A stretch of 64,000 nucleotides of DNA from NCBI GenBank assembly GCA_026008535.1, contig BRKX01000004.1, positions 27,346,501 to 27,410,500 on the forward strand, written 5' to 3'. Made by a program: the position numbers and the translations under genes. Shown here in pieces: positions 25,056 to 36,114 of the stretch. The notes beneath the pieces are model-generated. The model had not been told where the DNA came from. It saw nothing but the letters and a program-made list of their open reading frames with translations, and did no database searches. Source of the DNA: Perilla frutescens (Eukaryota > Streptophyta > Magnoliopsida > Lamiales > Lamiaceae). How positions within the stretch are numbered: position 1 is the stretch's first letter; every line of letters begins with the position of its first letter.

Positions 25056-26765
25056 ATGAAACCCTCATTTCAGATGGTGAATGTCAAGTCACTAGTAAGC
25101 AAGCTGAAGAAAGAAAAAACTCTTAACCTAGAGCTTCTTCATGCACGCCTAGGTCCAGAGAAATTCCAAAGGATCTTTCGACCATTAGAGGAAATTGGGT
25201 TGTTGCCATTCTTGACGATCATGTCAGTCAAGAATTTAACCACCCAAGTTGCGGAGTTCTACCACAATGCAACCATCTCCAGCAACAACATCATCTTCAC
25301 CGTTCAGAACCAAGTCATAACGGTGATGAAAGACACTATGATGTCTACACTCCTCCTCCCCGGCGAAGGCCAAGACGTGCTGGATCTAGAACTTCTGAGC
25401 AAAAATGCACTGTGGAGTCTGTGGAAACATCCACACGTGTACCACCACGACTGCTCACACAAGTTGAAGGAAAGTCTACCTAGTGAGATCATCCAACTCC
25501 TGGATATCGCAGGTCACATCCTGCATGGAAACTTTGAGATGGTCCAGTTCTCCGAACTCAAAGCTCATCTAATGGCTGCTCTGTTCCTCGGATGCAAAGC
25601 CGACTAGGCTTCCTTCATCCTTGCTCAACTACGAAGAAATATAGACCGAGCAGAATATGATCCGACAACTGGCACATTCTGAGAGAATGCTGGGTTTATG
25701 GGTCACATAAGCCACATCATTCTGAGTCAATTTAACGAGGTGATTCCAACCGCAGAGCCAATCGGACGAAGAGATATGCTCCCGACCATCTACTGCCATC
25801 CAGTCCCGAAGAAATCACAACAACCGGGAACTGCCGACTCAAGTCATGGAAAGAGACCGTTAGTCGCAACTGCCAGCTCCTCAAATGAAAGACAGTTGTT
25901 CATTGAGAGTGAGCATCTCTCTAGACTGAGCGATCAGTCTACAATACCCGTCAGCTCACAACCTCTCACCTCAGTTCATCACGACTTATTTGAGGATGAG
26001 TTCGAGCAAGTTCTAGACCATCAGCTACGCAACTGTTTCGGTCTAATTGAGGGCAACAACCCCTCATTGTTCCAGCACTTGAGAAGATATCTCCAGTATC
26101 ATCTCTGGAGATTTCAAATCGATGAGACCACCATGTTCCACCTCATCCACACTCGTGGATCCTTTTTTTGGATCAAGGAAGGCCACTGGAGTAGAAATTG
26201 GATGAACCATCCACTCAGCTCGTTGCCAACGCTATCAGAAATAATGGATTTAATGATCAAATGAATCCAGTACAGCGTACCAGCTGACGCTCCTCTTCCA
26301 GACAATGAGCCAGCCAACTCCTCCTGCACCCCATTTATTGAAGACCTACCAATCACCTCAAACGATGAGATCTTCACCAATCTGACATCCATGGACTTCA
26401 GAGAGCAAGATCTCTCTCTCACCACTGATCGTGGTCAGTTCATGATGACTGAAGAAGCTTATGCATGGTTTTCCTCGCCCATGCCTATTCCTTCAGTTCC
26501 CTCAGTCTGTGATGACAACTTGGCAACTACATTCACCTTCTTGCCAAATCTATCAATGCTATCATATGATCTACACCAGCTTACCCTTTTGGATGATGCC
26601 AAAAAGGGGGAAGATGGAAGGTATGATGATGAAAATTTAACTCTTTGGGAGCAGATCCAAAGAGAAGTACAGCTTGAGGGGGAAGCTCAGCTTCAGGGAG
26701 AAGCTTGGAGAACACATGGAGTTAAAGAAAAAGGAGAATCAAGCAGGAAAAGAAGAAGTAGCTGA
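25056..26765 (+). pseudogene. Cassette 3: 'putative plant transposon protein'-like frame, three stops
   Basis: One 569-codon frame from ATG 25056 (MKPSFQMVNVKS) to TGA 26763-26765. The N-terminal domain has VAEFY at 65-69 and LLLP at 99-102, then ALWSLWKHP, equivalent to AYNLWKRAN in cassette 1 and AESYWREWK in cassette 2. The C-terminal module is more diverged: LRRYLQYHLWRF, FHLIHTRGSFFW, KEGHWSRNW. The tail has a Glu/Gln-rich helix-like stretch and ends SSRKRRSS. In-frame stops: 25605-25607, 25680-25682, 26262-26264. The coherent frame despite three stops indicates past selection and recent loss. Function unknown. Confidence 0.63.
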
Positions 26766-26838
26766 GGAAGTGAAGTAGTAGTTCTATCTACTATCAAGAG
26801 CTGATATGATAGCTATGATATTAAAAGCTATATGCTCT

Positions 26839-27703
26839 TGATGGAGAAGCACCCGACAAGTCTAGTGTGTCCAAGTGGGATCCTTTGGAAGTGCATGATG
26901 GACCAATTATAAGGGCACGGGCTAAGCAAATCAAAGAGGCTATGATGATCACTATAGCTGAAATTAGAGATAACATACATGAGGATTCTACATTGGGCCA
27001 AATGATGAATTTTATTCAAGTTGAAGGGCTGCATTCTACATGAAGAATTGGGCTTGTTTTCATATCCATCTTGAAGGCCAAATTGGAGGAATTTGGAGAT
27101 TATTTTCGTGGTCTTTTCAAGACCTAAAATAAAAGACATTTTATTTTATTAGTTAAGTGTTATTTTTGTGTGTTTTGAATTCAAGGATCATTGTCTAGAT
27201 TAGTGGGGTCTTTTGTAACTTCCAAGTGGTGTAAATGGTCCTTAATAGCTAGTATTTAGTGGGGTGATCATGGGGTCTTTAGTGGGGGTTCATGGAGTCT
27301 TTATTATAGCTTCTAAATGGTGTAAAGGAGCTATAATAATATGTCCTTAGTGGAGTTAGTGGAGTGCATCCAAGAGTCTTCTTAGTCCTATAAATAGGAT
27401 TGCACTCATCTTTATGGGGACAACTTGATTTTGAATGATAAACTAAAATTGAGCTTTATAAGCTTTGTGAGTTGAATTCTCTTTGTAGAGTATTTCAATT
27501 GTTTAAGAACTTATCAAGATTTTGAGCAAGGTCTTGTGGCGTTCAACCATACCAAGGTTCTTGGCTGATTATATAGCCAACGGGTCAAGGTTTTCAAGCT
27601 CTAGGAAAGATCAAACCGGATTCTCGATCTGGGGTGACCGTTGCCTATCATCAAACGACGGGTTCTTGAATCAATATATTTAATGGGTCCTTCGTCTGTA
27701 TCA
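26839..27703 (+). repeat. 5' LTR of the CRM-like element
   Basis: 865 bp, TGATGGAGAAG to GTATCA. The first 205 bp are a copy of the end of the pol frame (stop equivalent at 27041-27043), so a short frame appears here with no start or role. TATA at 27389-27396. Confidence 0.93.
27389..27396 (+). promoter_or_regulatory. TATA box of the CRM-like 5' LTR
   Basis: TATAAATA, 550 bp into the LTR, with an exact counterpart at 33055-33062 in the 3' LTR. Confidence 0.6.
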
Positions 27704-27706
27704 GTT

Positions 27707-27718
27707 TGGTATTAGAGA
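27707..27718 (+). other. Primer binding site of the CRM-like element
   Basis: TGGTATTAGAGA, three bases after the LTR. It resembles the iMet site TGGTATCAGAGC with two mismatches. Confidence 0.65.
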
Positions 27719-28114
27719 AATCTAGTATTGATCTGACCATCCTATCCATCTATCTTCCATAAACAAGGTATCATCTTGTTCGCCAAAAAAAAAGCAAAAA
27801 TTGTTCTTTGTTTTATCATATCTATCTTTTGTTCATCACTACATTAGTGCAAAAGAGAGTTAAAAAAAAGCGAAGTGAGTTCATATTTCTTATTCCATCT
27901 ATTTGACCCAAGAACTATAGTTTGTTGATTGTTATTTTACACTTGTCTTGATTATTGATTTGTTCTTATTCTTTTGAGTTCTACAATTGAGAATTGAGTG
28001 GTAAAAGGCATTGAGTGGTGAGAATAATTGAGGGGTGGTAAAAGCCAAAGAGTGAAACACGAGTGAATTGTGAGAATCATATTTTTGTGTGATACACGAG
28101 TGTTTGTGAGGATC
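27719..28114 (+). other. Leader of the CRM-like element
   Basis: Non-coding leader between primer site and gag; AT-rich with an A-run near 27787 and 27865. No other feature seen. Confidence 0.5.
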
Positions 28115-29767
28115 ATGGAAGAGACATCTGAAAATCAAAATCAAGGTAGAAACTATACCTTACAAGCTATGCAACAACAATTTGCAAGGCTTGGAGTAAT
28201 TCTTGAAGGTGTAAACGATCGTTTGGAGAGGTTAGAGCAACAAACACCTCGAAGCAATGCAAACCCTCAAGGAAACCAATGGAGGCATCAAGATGAAGGA
28301 GAACCTGAAGGGAAGGATGATTTTGGTCACATAAATCAAAATCAATGTAGAGGAAGAAGGAGACAACCAAATGAGGTGGATCGTGATTTGGGAAGTTTCA
28401 AAATGAACATTCCAACTTTCCAAGGAAGGAGTGATCCCGAAGCTTATTTGGAGTGAGAAAGAAAGGTGGAACTCATTTTTGAGTGTCACAACTATTCGGA
28501 GGAGAAGAAGGTGAGACTTGCTGCAATTGAATTCACGGACTATGCTATAGTTTGGTGGGATCAATTGATCAAAAATTAAAGACACTATGGAGAACGACCA
28601 GTTTCTTCTTGGGAGGAAATGAAGATCATCATGCGTAAGAGATTTGTTCCTTCTCATTATTTTTGTGAATTATATCAAAAACTCCAATCTATACATCAAG
28701 GTACAAAATCTGTTGATGAGTACTTCAGAGAGATGGAGATTGCCATGATTAGGGCAAATGTTGAAGAAGATAGGGAAGCAACCATGGCTCGTTTCTTATA
28801 TGGGCTGAATAGGGAGATTGCCAATGTTGTGGAGCTTCAACACTATGTGGAGCTTGAAGATATGGTTCATACAGCCATAAAGGTGGAGAGGCAATTGAAG
28901 AGGAAGGGGAATTTTCAAAGGAGTTATCCAACAAATTCTCAATCTTCATACAAGCCAAAAGAGAAGCCGGAAGGTACCATCTCTACTTCTACTTCTACAA
29001 GGAATAGAGATATCAAATGCTTTCGTTGTTATGGATTTGGCCACATGGCATCTCAATGTCCAAACAAAAGGACAATGATTTTGAAGCCAAATGGAGAGAT
29101 AGAATCTGAAAGTGAACATGAAGAAGATGAGGATGGAGAGGAGAAGCCGGAAGAAATTGTACCGAAACATGGAGAACTCTTGGTGGTTCGAAGAGTTTTA
29201 AATGTGCAAATCAAAACTGAGGAACAACAAAGAGAAAACATCTTCCACACACGATGTTTAGTTCAAGGTAAAGTTTGCATGTTGATTATTGATGGTGGAA
29301 GTTGTACTAACGTTGCTAGTTCTGAAATGGTGGAGAAATTGGGCTTAGCCACTATGAAGCATCCTCATCCATACAAGTTACAATGGTTTAATGAATGTGG
29401 AGAAATTCGAGTGACTAAACAAGTGCATATTTTGTTTTCAATTGGCAACTACAAAGATGAAGTTCTTTGTGATGTGGTTCCTATACATGCTAGTCACATT
29501 CTTTTGGGCAGGCCTTGGCAATTTGATCGAAGAGTGACTCAAGATGGATTCCTCAATAGATACACTTTCAAGCACAACAACAAATCAGTCATGCTTGTTT
29601 CATTGAGTCCGCAACAAGTACAAGAGGATCAGCTCAAAATGTCACAAGCAAGGAGAGCTAGAGATAGTGAGGGAAAAGAAAGTGAGGAAAGTGAAAAAAA
29701 CTTGAGTGAAAAAAAGAGTCGAGAGAAAAATAAGAGTGGGGAAAAAAGAAACAAAATTTCTATATAA
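28115..29767 (+). pseudogene. CRM-like gag-protease, broken
   Basis: Start chosen at ATG 28115 (MEETSENQNQG) because the in-frame codons before it are leader. A predicted coiled coil (LEGVNDRLERLEQQ) leads into the gag domain (FQGRSDPEAYLE, then SWEEMKIIMRKRF). Next come zinc knuckle CFRCYGFGHMASQC (CX2CX4HX4C) near codon 310, an acidic EDEDGEE stretch, and retropepsin with IIDGGSCTN near codon 391, the DGGS form typical of this lineage. Stops at 28454-28456 and 28577-28579 split it. After a Lys/Glu/Ser-rich tail it ends at TAA 29765. Pol continues in the next frame, so a one-base slip lies in the A-rich tract at about 29690-29755. Confidence 0.9.
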
Positions 29768-29769
29768 GA

Positions 29770-32709
29770 GTGAGAGAGATGAAGAGGGCGGTAGTTGAAG
29801 AAAAAAGTTTGTTCATCTTAGTGTATAAAGAGTCTTATTTTAGCACTAACGAACTAACTCCATCTTTGCCTAGTACATTTGTGTCACTTTTGCAGGAATA
29901 CGAGGACATCTTTCCGGATGAAGATCCAAGTGGATTACCTCCTCTAAGAGGTATTGAACATCAAATTGACTTTGCCCCGGGAGCTGTACTTCCTAACCGT
30001 CCAGCTTATAGAGCCAATCCGGAGGAAACAAGGGAAATCCAAAGGCAAGTCGAGGAGTTGTTGAAGAAAGGGAAGATTCGTGAAAGTATGAGTCCATGTG
30101 CTGTCCCGGTGATTGTTGTTTCAAAGAAAGATGGATCATGGAGAATGTGCACCGATTGTCGAGCTATGAACAAAATAACTGTAAAGTATCGCTATCCTAT
30201 TCCTAGGTTAGATGACATGCTTGATGAGTTATTTAGTGCTGTTGTTTTTAGTAAAATTGATTTGAAAAGTGGATATCATCAAATTCGGATTAGGGAAGGA
30301 GATGAATGGAAAACAGCCTTTAAAACAAAATATGGTTTGTATGAGTGGTTAGTCATGTCTTTTGGTCTAACTAATGCACCTAGCACTTTCATGAGATTAA
30401 TGCACCATGTTTTGAGAAATTTTATTGGAAAATTTGTGGTTGTTTACTTTGATGATATACTGATCTATAGCAAAGGTCATGAGAAACATCTTGAACATGT
30501 ACGAATTGTATTAGACATCTTAAGAAAAGAATCTTTGTATGCTAATCTTAAGAAGTGTTCATTTTGCATGGAGAAAGTTGTTTTTCTTGGATTTGTGGTG
30601 AGTGCTAATGGTATTGAAATGGAAAAAGACAAGGTGAAAGCTATCTTAGAATGGCCAGTTCCTACAAACATTTCTCAAGTTAGAAGTTTTCATGGTCTTG
30701 CCAGTTTTTATAGAAGATTTGTGAAAGATTTTAGCACCATTGCTGCACCTTTGAATGAAATTGTGAAGAAAGAAGTTGGTTTTCATTGGGGATAAAAACA
30801 AAAACATGCATTTAATCTCCTTAAAGAGAAACTAACTACTGCACCGATTCTTGCATTGCCTAACTTTGATAAAATGTTTGAGCTTGAATGTGATGCATCC
30901 GGAGTGGGTGTAGGTGCTGTTTTGTTGCAGGAAGTGAGGCCAATTGCTTACTTTAGTGAGAAGTTGAAGGGAGCTCAATTGAACTATCCAACATATGACA
31001 AGGAGTTGTATGCTTTGGTGAGGGCCTTGGAGACATGGCAACATTACTTATGGCCAAGAGAGTTCGTAATTCATACGGATCATGAATCTCTCAAATACCT
31101 CAAAGGTCAAGGTAAGCTTAGCAAGAGACACATAAAATGGGTGGAATTCATTGAATCATTTCCATATGTGATTAAGTACAAGAAGGGAAAAGAAAACATT
31201 GTGGCTGATGCATTGTCTAGGAGGTATGCTTTGATTACTACTTTGAGTTCTAAACTTCTTGGTTTTGAGTCTATCAAGGGTATGTATGAAAGTGATTCTG
31301 ATTTCAGTTCTATTTACTTGTCTTGTGAGCATGTTGCATGTGAAAAATTTAATAGGCATGAAGGATACTTGTTTCGTGAAAATAAACTTTGCATTCCTAA
31401 ATATTCTATGCGGGAGCTGCTAGTACGTGAAGCTCATTGGGGAGGTTTAATGGGGCATTTTGGAATACAAAAGACTTTAGATGTTTTGCATGAACATTTC
31501 TATTGGCCTAAAATGTGTGTTGATGTTGAAAGAATTTGTGAAAGATGTATAACTTGCAAGCAAGCTAAATCGAAAACACATCCACATGGTTTGTATACAC
31601 CTTTACCTATTCCTAATGAACCTTGGGTAGACATATCCATGGATTTTGTGTTGGGATTGCCTAGAACACGAAGAGGTAAAGATTCTATTTTTGTGGTGGT
31701 TGATCAGTTTTCAAAAATGGCACACTTCATTCCATGTTATAAAAGTGATGATGAAACCCATATTGCTAATTTGTTCTTTAAAGAGATTGTACGTTTGCAT
31801 GGTGTTCCGAGAACAATTGTTAGTGATAGAGATGTAAAATTTTTAAGTCACTTTTGGCGTGTGCTATGGGGTAAATTGGGAACTAAACTTCTGTTTTCTA
31901 CTACTTGTCATCCCCAAACGGATGGGCAAACTGAAGTCGTTAATAGAACTTTATCTCAATTACTTAGATTTTTAATTAAAAAGAACTTGAAAAATTGGGA
32001 GAATTGTTTGTCATTTGCTGAATTTGCATATAATCGAAGTGTTCATTCCGCTACTAAATTTTCTCCATTTGAAGTTGTTTATGGCTTTAATCCTTTGAGT
32101 CCACTTGATCTTGTGCCGATACCCGTGGAAGAGCGTTCAAGTCTTGATGGTAAGGCAAAGGCTGAAATGGTGAGGAAGTTGCATAAGAAAGCGAGGTTCA
32201 AGATTGAGAAAAGAACCGAACAATATGTAAGGCAAGCCAAAATGGGCCGAAAGCGAGTTATATTTGAGCCGGGAGATTGGGTTTGGTTACATTTGAGGAA
32301 AGAGAGGTTTCCAAGAAAAAGGAAGTCCAAGTTGCAGCCAAGGGGAGATGGACCATTTCAAGTGGTTGCAAGAGTGAATGATAATGCTTATAAACTTGAT
32401 TTGCCAGGTGAGTATACTGTAAGTGCCACTTTTAATGTTGCTGATCTTTCTCCTTATTTTGGTGATGTAGATTCGAGGACGAATCCTTTTGAAGAAGAAG
32501 GGAATGATGGAGAAGCACCCGACAAGTCTAGTGTGTCCAAGTGGGATCCTTTGGTCGTGCATGATGGACCAATTACAAGGGCACGGGCTAAGGAAATCAA
32601 AGAGGCTATGATGATCACTATAGCTGAAATTAGAGATAACATACATGAGGATTCTACATTGGGCCAAATGATGAATTTTATTCAAGTTGAAGGGCTGCAT
32701 TCTACATGA
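29770..32709 (+). pseudogene. CRM-like pol (RT, RNase H, integrase, CR tail), one internal stop
   Basis: The frame is open from upstream of 29770 (GTG there; no true start, as pol is expressed as a polyprotein). RT carries KKDGSWRMCTDCRAMN, LYEWLVMSFGLTNAPSTF and YFDDILIYS. A TAA at 30793-30795 follows FHWG. RNase H shows ECDAS, YDKELYA and HTDHESL. Integrase has the HHCC motif (CERCITCKQAK), MDFVLGLP, SDRDVKF and QTEVVN, a complete catalytic triad. The C-terminal part (ISPYFGDVDSRTNPF-like, from about 32440) crosses into the LTR at 32505 and ends 67 codons later at TGA 32707-32709. Confidence 0.92.
32491..32504 (+). other. Polypurine tract of the CRM-like element
   Basis: GAAGAAGAAGGGAA directly before the 3' LTR. 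It is also read as codons of pol (EEEGN), so it is coding and priming site at once. Confidence 0.8.
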
Positions 32710-33369
32710 AGAATTGGGCTTGTTTTCATATCCATCTTGAAGGCCAAATTGGAGGAATTTGGAGATTATTTTCGTGGTCTTTTCAAGACCTAAAATAAAA
32801 GACATTTTATTTTATTAGTTAAGTGTTATTTTTGTGTGTTTTGAATTCAAGGGTCATTGTCTAGATTAGTGGGGTCTTTTGTAACTCCCAAGTGGTGTAA
32901 ATGGTCCTTAATAGCTAGTATTTAGTGGGGTGATCATGGGGTCTTTAGTGGGGGTTCATGGAGTCTTTATTATAGCTTCTAAATGGTGTAAAGGAGCTAT
33001 AATAATATGTCCTTAGTGGAGTTAGTGGAGTGCATCCAAGAGTCTTCTTAGTCCTATAAATAGGATTGCACTCATGTTTATGGGGACAACTTGATTTTGA
33101 ATGATAAACTAAAATTGAGCTTTATAAGCTTTGTGAGTTGAATTCTCTTTGTAGAGTATTTCAATTATTTAAGAACTTATCAAGATTTTGAGCAAGGTCT
33201 TGTGGCGTTCAACCATACCAAGGTTCTTGGCTGATTATATAGCCAACGGGTCATGGTTTTCAAGCTCTAGGAAAGATCAAACCGGATTCTCAATCTGGGG
33301 TGACCGCTGCCTATCATCAAACGGCGGGTTCTTGAATCAATATATTCAATGGGTCCTTCGTCCGTATCA
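32505..33369 (+). repeat. 3' LTR of the CRM-like element
   Basis: 865 bp, partner of 26839-27703, same length with about 14 substitutions and no indel seen. Contains the last 67 codons of pol and a TATA box at 33055-33062. Confidence 0.93.
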
Positions 33370-33374
33370 GCTCT

Positions 33375-33736
33375 TATCTATACGCTCTGATCTATATGCT
33401 CGCTCTGATCTATATGCTCTGATTTAATTCCTTAATATCATGCTTTGAGAACTGTATATGATACATGCTCTAATACTTCAATATCATGCGTCAATATCAT
33501 ATCAAGTCTTGCTCATGCTTATGCACATTCCTTGATACCTTGATAATCATGCTCTGATAGTTCAAAATGAAAGTATGTTTAAAATGAAAGTATGCTCTAA
33601 TACTTGAATTCCTGCTCTAATTTGCTCTGATATCAAGCTTTGCCTATAAGCAAACTACAACACGTCTCTCAGACGAACATTTGCAGTTTTTCCTTCATCA
33701 TCGACAAGGTTTTGACATCATTAAAAAGGGAGAAAT
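33375..33736 (+). repeat. Element H tail with degenerate TGCTCTGAT-type repeats and purine tract
   Basis: Continuation of element H after the CRM-like insertion. Variants of TATGCTCTGAT and ATGCTCTAATACTTCAATATC recur from 33370 to about 33640. The purine tract AAAAAGGGAGAAA at 33723-33735 abuts the 3' LTR and would prime plus-strand synthesis. No coding sequence. Confidence 0.6.
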
Positions 33737-34318
33737 TGTTAGGAAAAACTATCAAGGAACCTCTAGATAAGGTTTTGATGAGATGTCAAAACTATTCCTG
33801 AAAAACTGACCAAGATACAAGCTGTAGATCTAATCTGACCAATCCAGAGCCTCAAGAAGAAACTCAACTGAAGCCAGAGTCAACCCAACTGGAGCATGGT
33901 CAACTAGCTGGAAGGATACGCCAACCAATCAGAACTCAATCCAACTGAGGGTTAAAGGAGTCGAACCAGTCAAAACAAACTGACAGCTAAGTCAGCAAAG
34001 CTGAGAGAAAAATTAACAAGACTGAAGAAACTGATAAGAGATCAGTTTAACTGAAGAATGGAAGTATCCAGCTGATGGCCAAACTTAACTTCAGCCGAAC
34101 TGAAGTAGACAGATGAATCAATCAAATGCCAGAACTGAAGTCAGCCAGCTTGTAGGAGAAAATAAGCAAACATCCGACGAGGAAGCTCGAGAAAGATCAG
34201 TCAAACTGACAAGCTAGCTAACAACTTGTGATCAGTTAAGCTAACAAGAAAGCTCAAGAAAGACCAGTCGAACTAACAAGCTATTCAACAACTTGTGATC
34301 AGTCGAACTGGAGGAAGA

Positions 34319-34619
34319 AGCTCAGAACTACCAACTGGAGTGATAGCCGAACTAAGCAGACAAGCTCAGAACTGCCAATTGGAGTGATAGCCGAACTCAG
34401 CAGACAAGTTCAGAATTGCCAATTGGAACTTAAACTTGCTAAATTGGAGCTCAGAACTGCCAGCCAGAGAGTCCTGGAGTTAATGCTCAAATGAAGATCT
34501 TGGAATAAATGCTCCAGCAGAGATCCTGGAATTAAATATCCAACAGAGATCGATTGGCAGAGCAACGGCTACTGGAATTAAATATCCAACAGAGATCGAT
34601 TGACAAAGCAACGGCTACT
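34319..34619 (+). repeat. U3 tandem repeats in the element H LTR
   Basis: Two arrays: about 49-bp units containing AGCTCAGAACTGCCAATTGG and GATAGCCGAACT at 34319-34430, and two 46-bp units starting GGAATTAAATATCC at 34528 and 34574. They lie 100-400 bp upstream of the TATA box, where LTR enhancers usually lie. Confidence 0.65.
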
Positions 34620-34716
34620 TCAATCGAAAGCTCCAACGATCATAAAGACCATCTGCCATTGATGAACCAACAGAGCCACCGATCAATGGAACTCAACGGT
34701 CACAAAATCACTCCTC

Positions 34717-34724
34717 TATAAAAG
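34717..34724 (+). promoter_or_regulatory. TATA box of the element H LTR
   Basis: TATAAAAG downstream of the repeat arrays. Promoter role inferred. Confidence 0.5.
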
Positions 34725-35486
34725 ACGAGTGAATTAAAGTTTTCAAATGACTTTTCACGACTTTCATTCTTGAAACCTTCATTCAAGTTGTTTCAACTTA
34801 CAACTGAGCTTTCTTTCTCCCTCCCACATAGCTCAAGTTCAGCATTTGCTAAACCTGCGAGAGTCCAACTGAGAAGAAGAATCCACAGAATCAAAGCATT
34901 CAGCTGCTGTTGATAATCCAGCTAGATCAACCTTCTCAGTTCCAGCAATACACCGATCAACTACCCAGCTCAATTGAAGGAGCACATCAGTTGATATCCC
35001 CTGTTCAAGACTAACCTCTTGAAGATCGAAAGAGATCTAAAACCTTGTAAAGACGTCAATAGAACCTACCTTCCTAGTGAGCAGTTAGGGACTGCAAGTG
35101 TGAGCTGTCGACCCGCTGGGGTAGCGAGCAGTTACCAGGTTCAGCCAACTGTCCTTCATTGTATAATTTGTAAAGAAACTCAAGTTATATAGTGGAGTTG
35201 CCCTTCTGCGGAAGGAAGAGAGGACGTAGAAGTTTGAGACTTCGAACCTCTATAAATCGTCTATGTGCTGTACTGTTTTGCTTATACTCGCATATCTTTG
35301 AACTGTACACAAGCTCACACAATCTGCACCCAAGCTGTCTAAAAAGTGCTCAACTGATCTGTGCATAGATAAGTTGCTAAGCGAGTCAAGGGCCCTTATC
35401 ATTCCACATTTAAAGTAATGTTTTTGTATCAGTTTATTCACCCCCCCCTCTAAACTGACATCGACTCGCCCGGGACCAACAGTTAT

Positions 35487-36114
35487 TTTGTTACGGTGTA
35501 GACCATTAGCATCTCTGAATCGATTCGGGTGGGCTCGGACTGGATTCATCTTAATGGTATGGGGTGTATGAAATTAGGTGGTGCATGGGTGTATGGTATA
35601 TGCTGTACGGGTGTAGGGACTGTGTGGGTATACAGGTGTATGGTCCGGATGGTGTATGGTGCACACAGTGGTGTAGGGAATAATTTTTGATCCACCAGTG
35701 GTGATATGGACGAAAATTAATGCTATGGGAAAGGATAAGGATGGTGGAGAAAGTTTAGGATGGAAGAAAACTAGATAAGGAAAGAAAAGATATAGATAAG
35801 GTAGTATCTATTTGGATGTGTTTCACCTTAGATGGACACAATCTAAATAGTCTAAGTTACCTAATATAGATGGTAGGAGTCTGAAACAACTGGGAAAGAA
35901 CAAGGAATTTCGAAAATCAGATCTGATTTTTTTTTTTGGGCAGACTTTTTTTTTGTTGTAGGGCTTCGACCCTTTGCTCCTTTTTTCTTATATTTTTTCA
36001 ATGAATATTTAGATTTACAACTCAATATACAAGATACAAAAATAAATGACACGTAGATGACACGTTAGATTGAACCACGACCAGCAGAGCTGACGTGGCT
36101 CTGATGCCAATTTA
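35487..36114 (-). other. Leader of gypsy element A (minus strand)
   Basis: On the minus strand this follows LTR A: a primer-like site (TGGCATCAGAGCC at about 36100-36112, one mismatch to the iMet site), a conserved AGCTCTGCTGGTCGTGGTTC stretch, A/T-rich runs and TACAC-rich leader. It aligns with leaders at 38107-39052 and 40852-41771. It is cut at 35482 by insertion of element H. Confidence 0.6.

Larger units (their letters stand above)
26839..33369 (+). mobile_element. Full-length CRM-like Ty3/gypsy chromovirus with TSD
   Basis: A 6,531-bp element with two 865-bp LTRs (26839-27703 and 32505-33369) and TSD GCTCT at 26834-26838 and 33370-33374. It has a primer site, gag, pol and a purine tract in canonical order. 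LTRs starting TGATG and a pol frame running on into the 3' LTR are features of CRM (centromeric retrotransposon) chromoviruses. I count about 14 substitutions between LTRs, near 1.6%, suggesting insertion roughly 0.6 million years ago at the usual plant rate (inference). It is inserted in element H downstream of cassette 3. Gag has two stops, pol one stop, and a frameshift separates them. Confidence 0.93.
1..35481 (+). mobile_element. Element H: 3' part of a large Sirevirus-like Ty1/copia retrotransposon, nested with five other elements
   Basis: The right end is a 1,745-bp LTR with TGTTAG and CCAACA termini, directly preceded by a purine tract. The LTR tail contains a C-run followed by CTCTAAACTGACA, which resembles Sirevirus LTR ends known to me. 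Left of it lie three related + strand reading frames in the position where Sireviruses carry an env-like frame. Gag-pol and the 5' LTR are not in the window, so the copia assignment rests on the LTR ends, the purine tract and the domain shared with the env-position frame of the copia element at 45129-55606. The TSD cannot be checked because only one end (flank GTTAT) is visible. Five insertions at 462, 3459, 7950, 11755 and 26839 interrupt it. Confidence 0.6.
33737..35481 (+). repeat. 3' LTR of element H (Sirevirus-like copia)
   Basis: 1,745 bp from TGTTAGGAAAAAC to GGGACCAACA, preceded by a purine tract. TATA box at 34717-34724. The U3 part is packed with short tandem repeats and CAGTTGG/AACTGA words (33800-34620). 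The partner LTR is outside the window. The right flank enters the leader of another gypsy element, so H inserted there. Short minus-strand frames at 35250-35549 straddle the LTR border and are not genes. Confidence 0.72.

Noticed and set aside
35250..35549. 99-codon minus-strand frame
   Set aside because: It straddles the end of the element H LTR and the flanking leader, so it cannot be an inherited gene.
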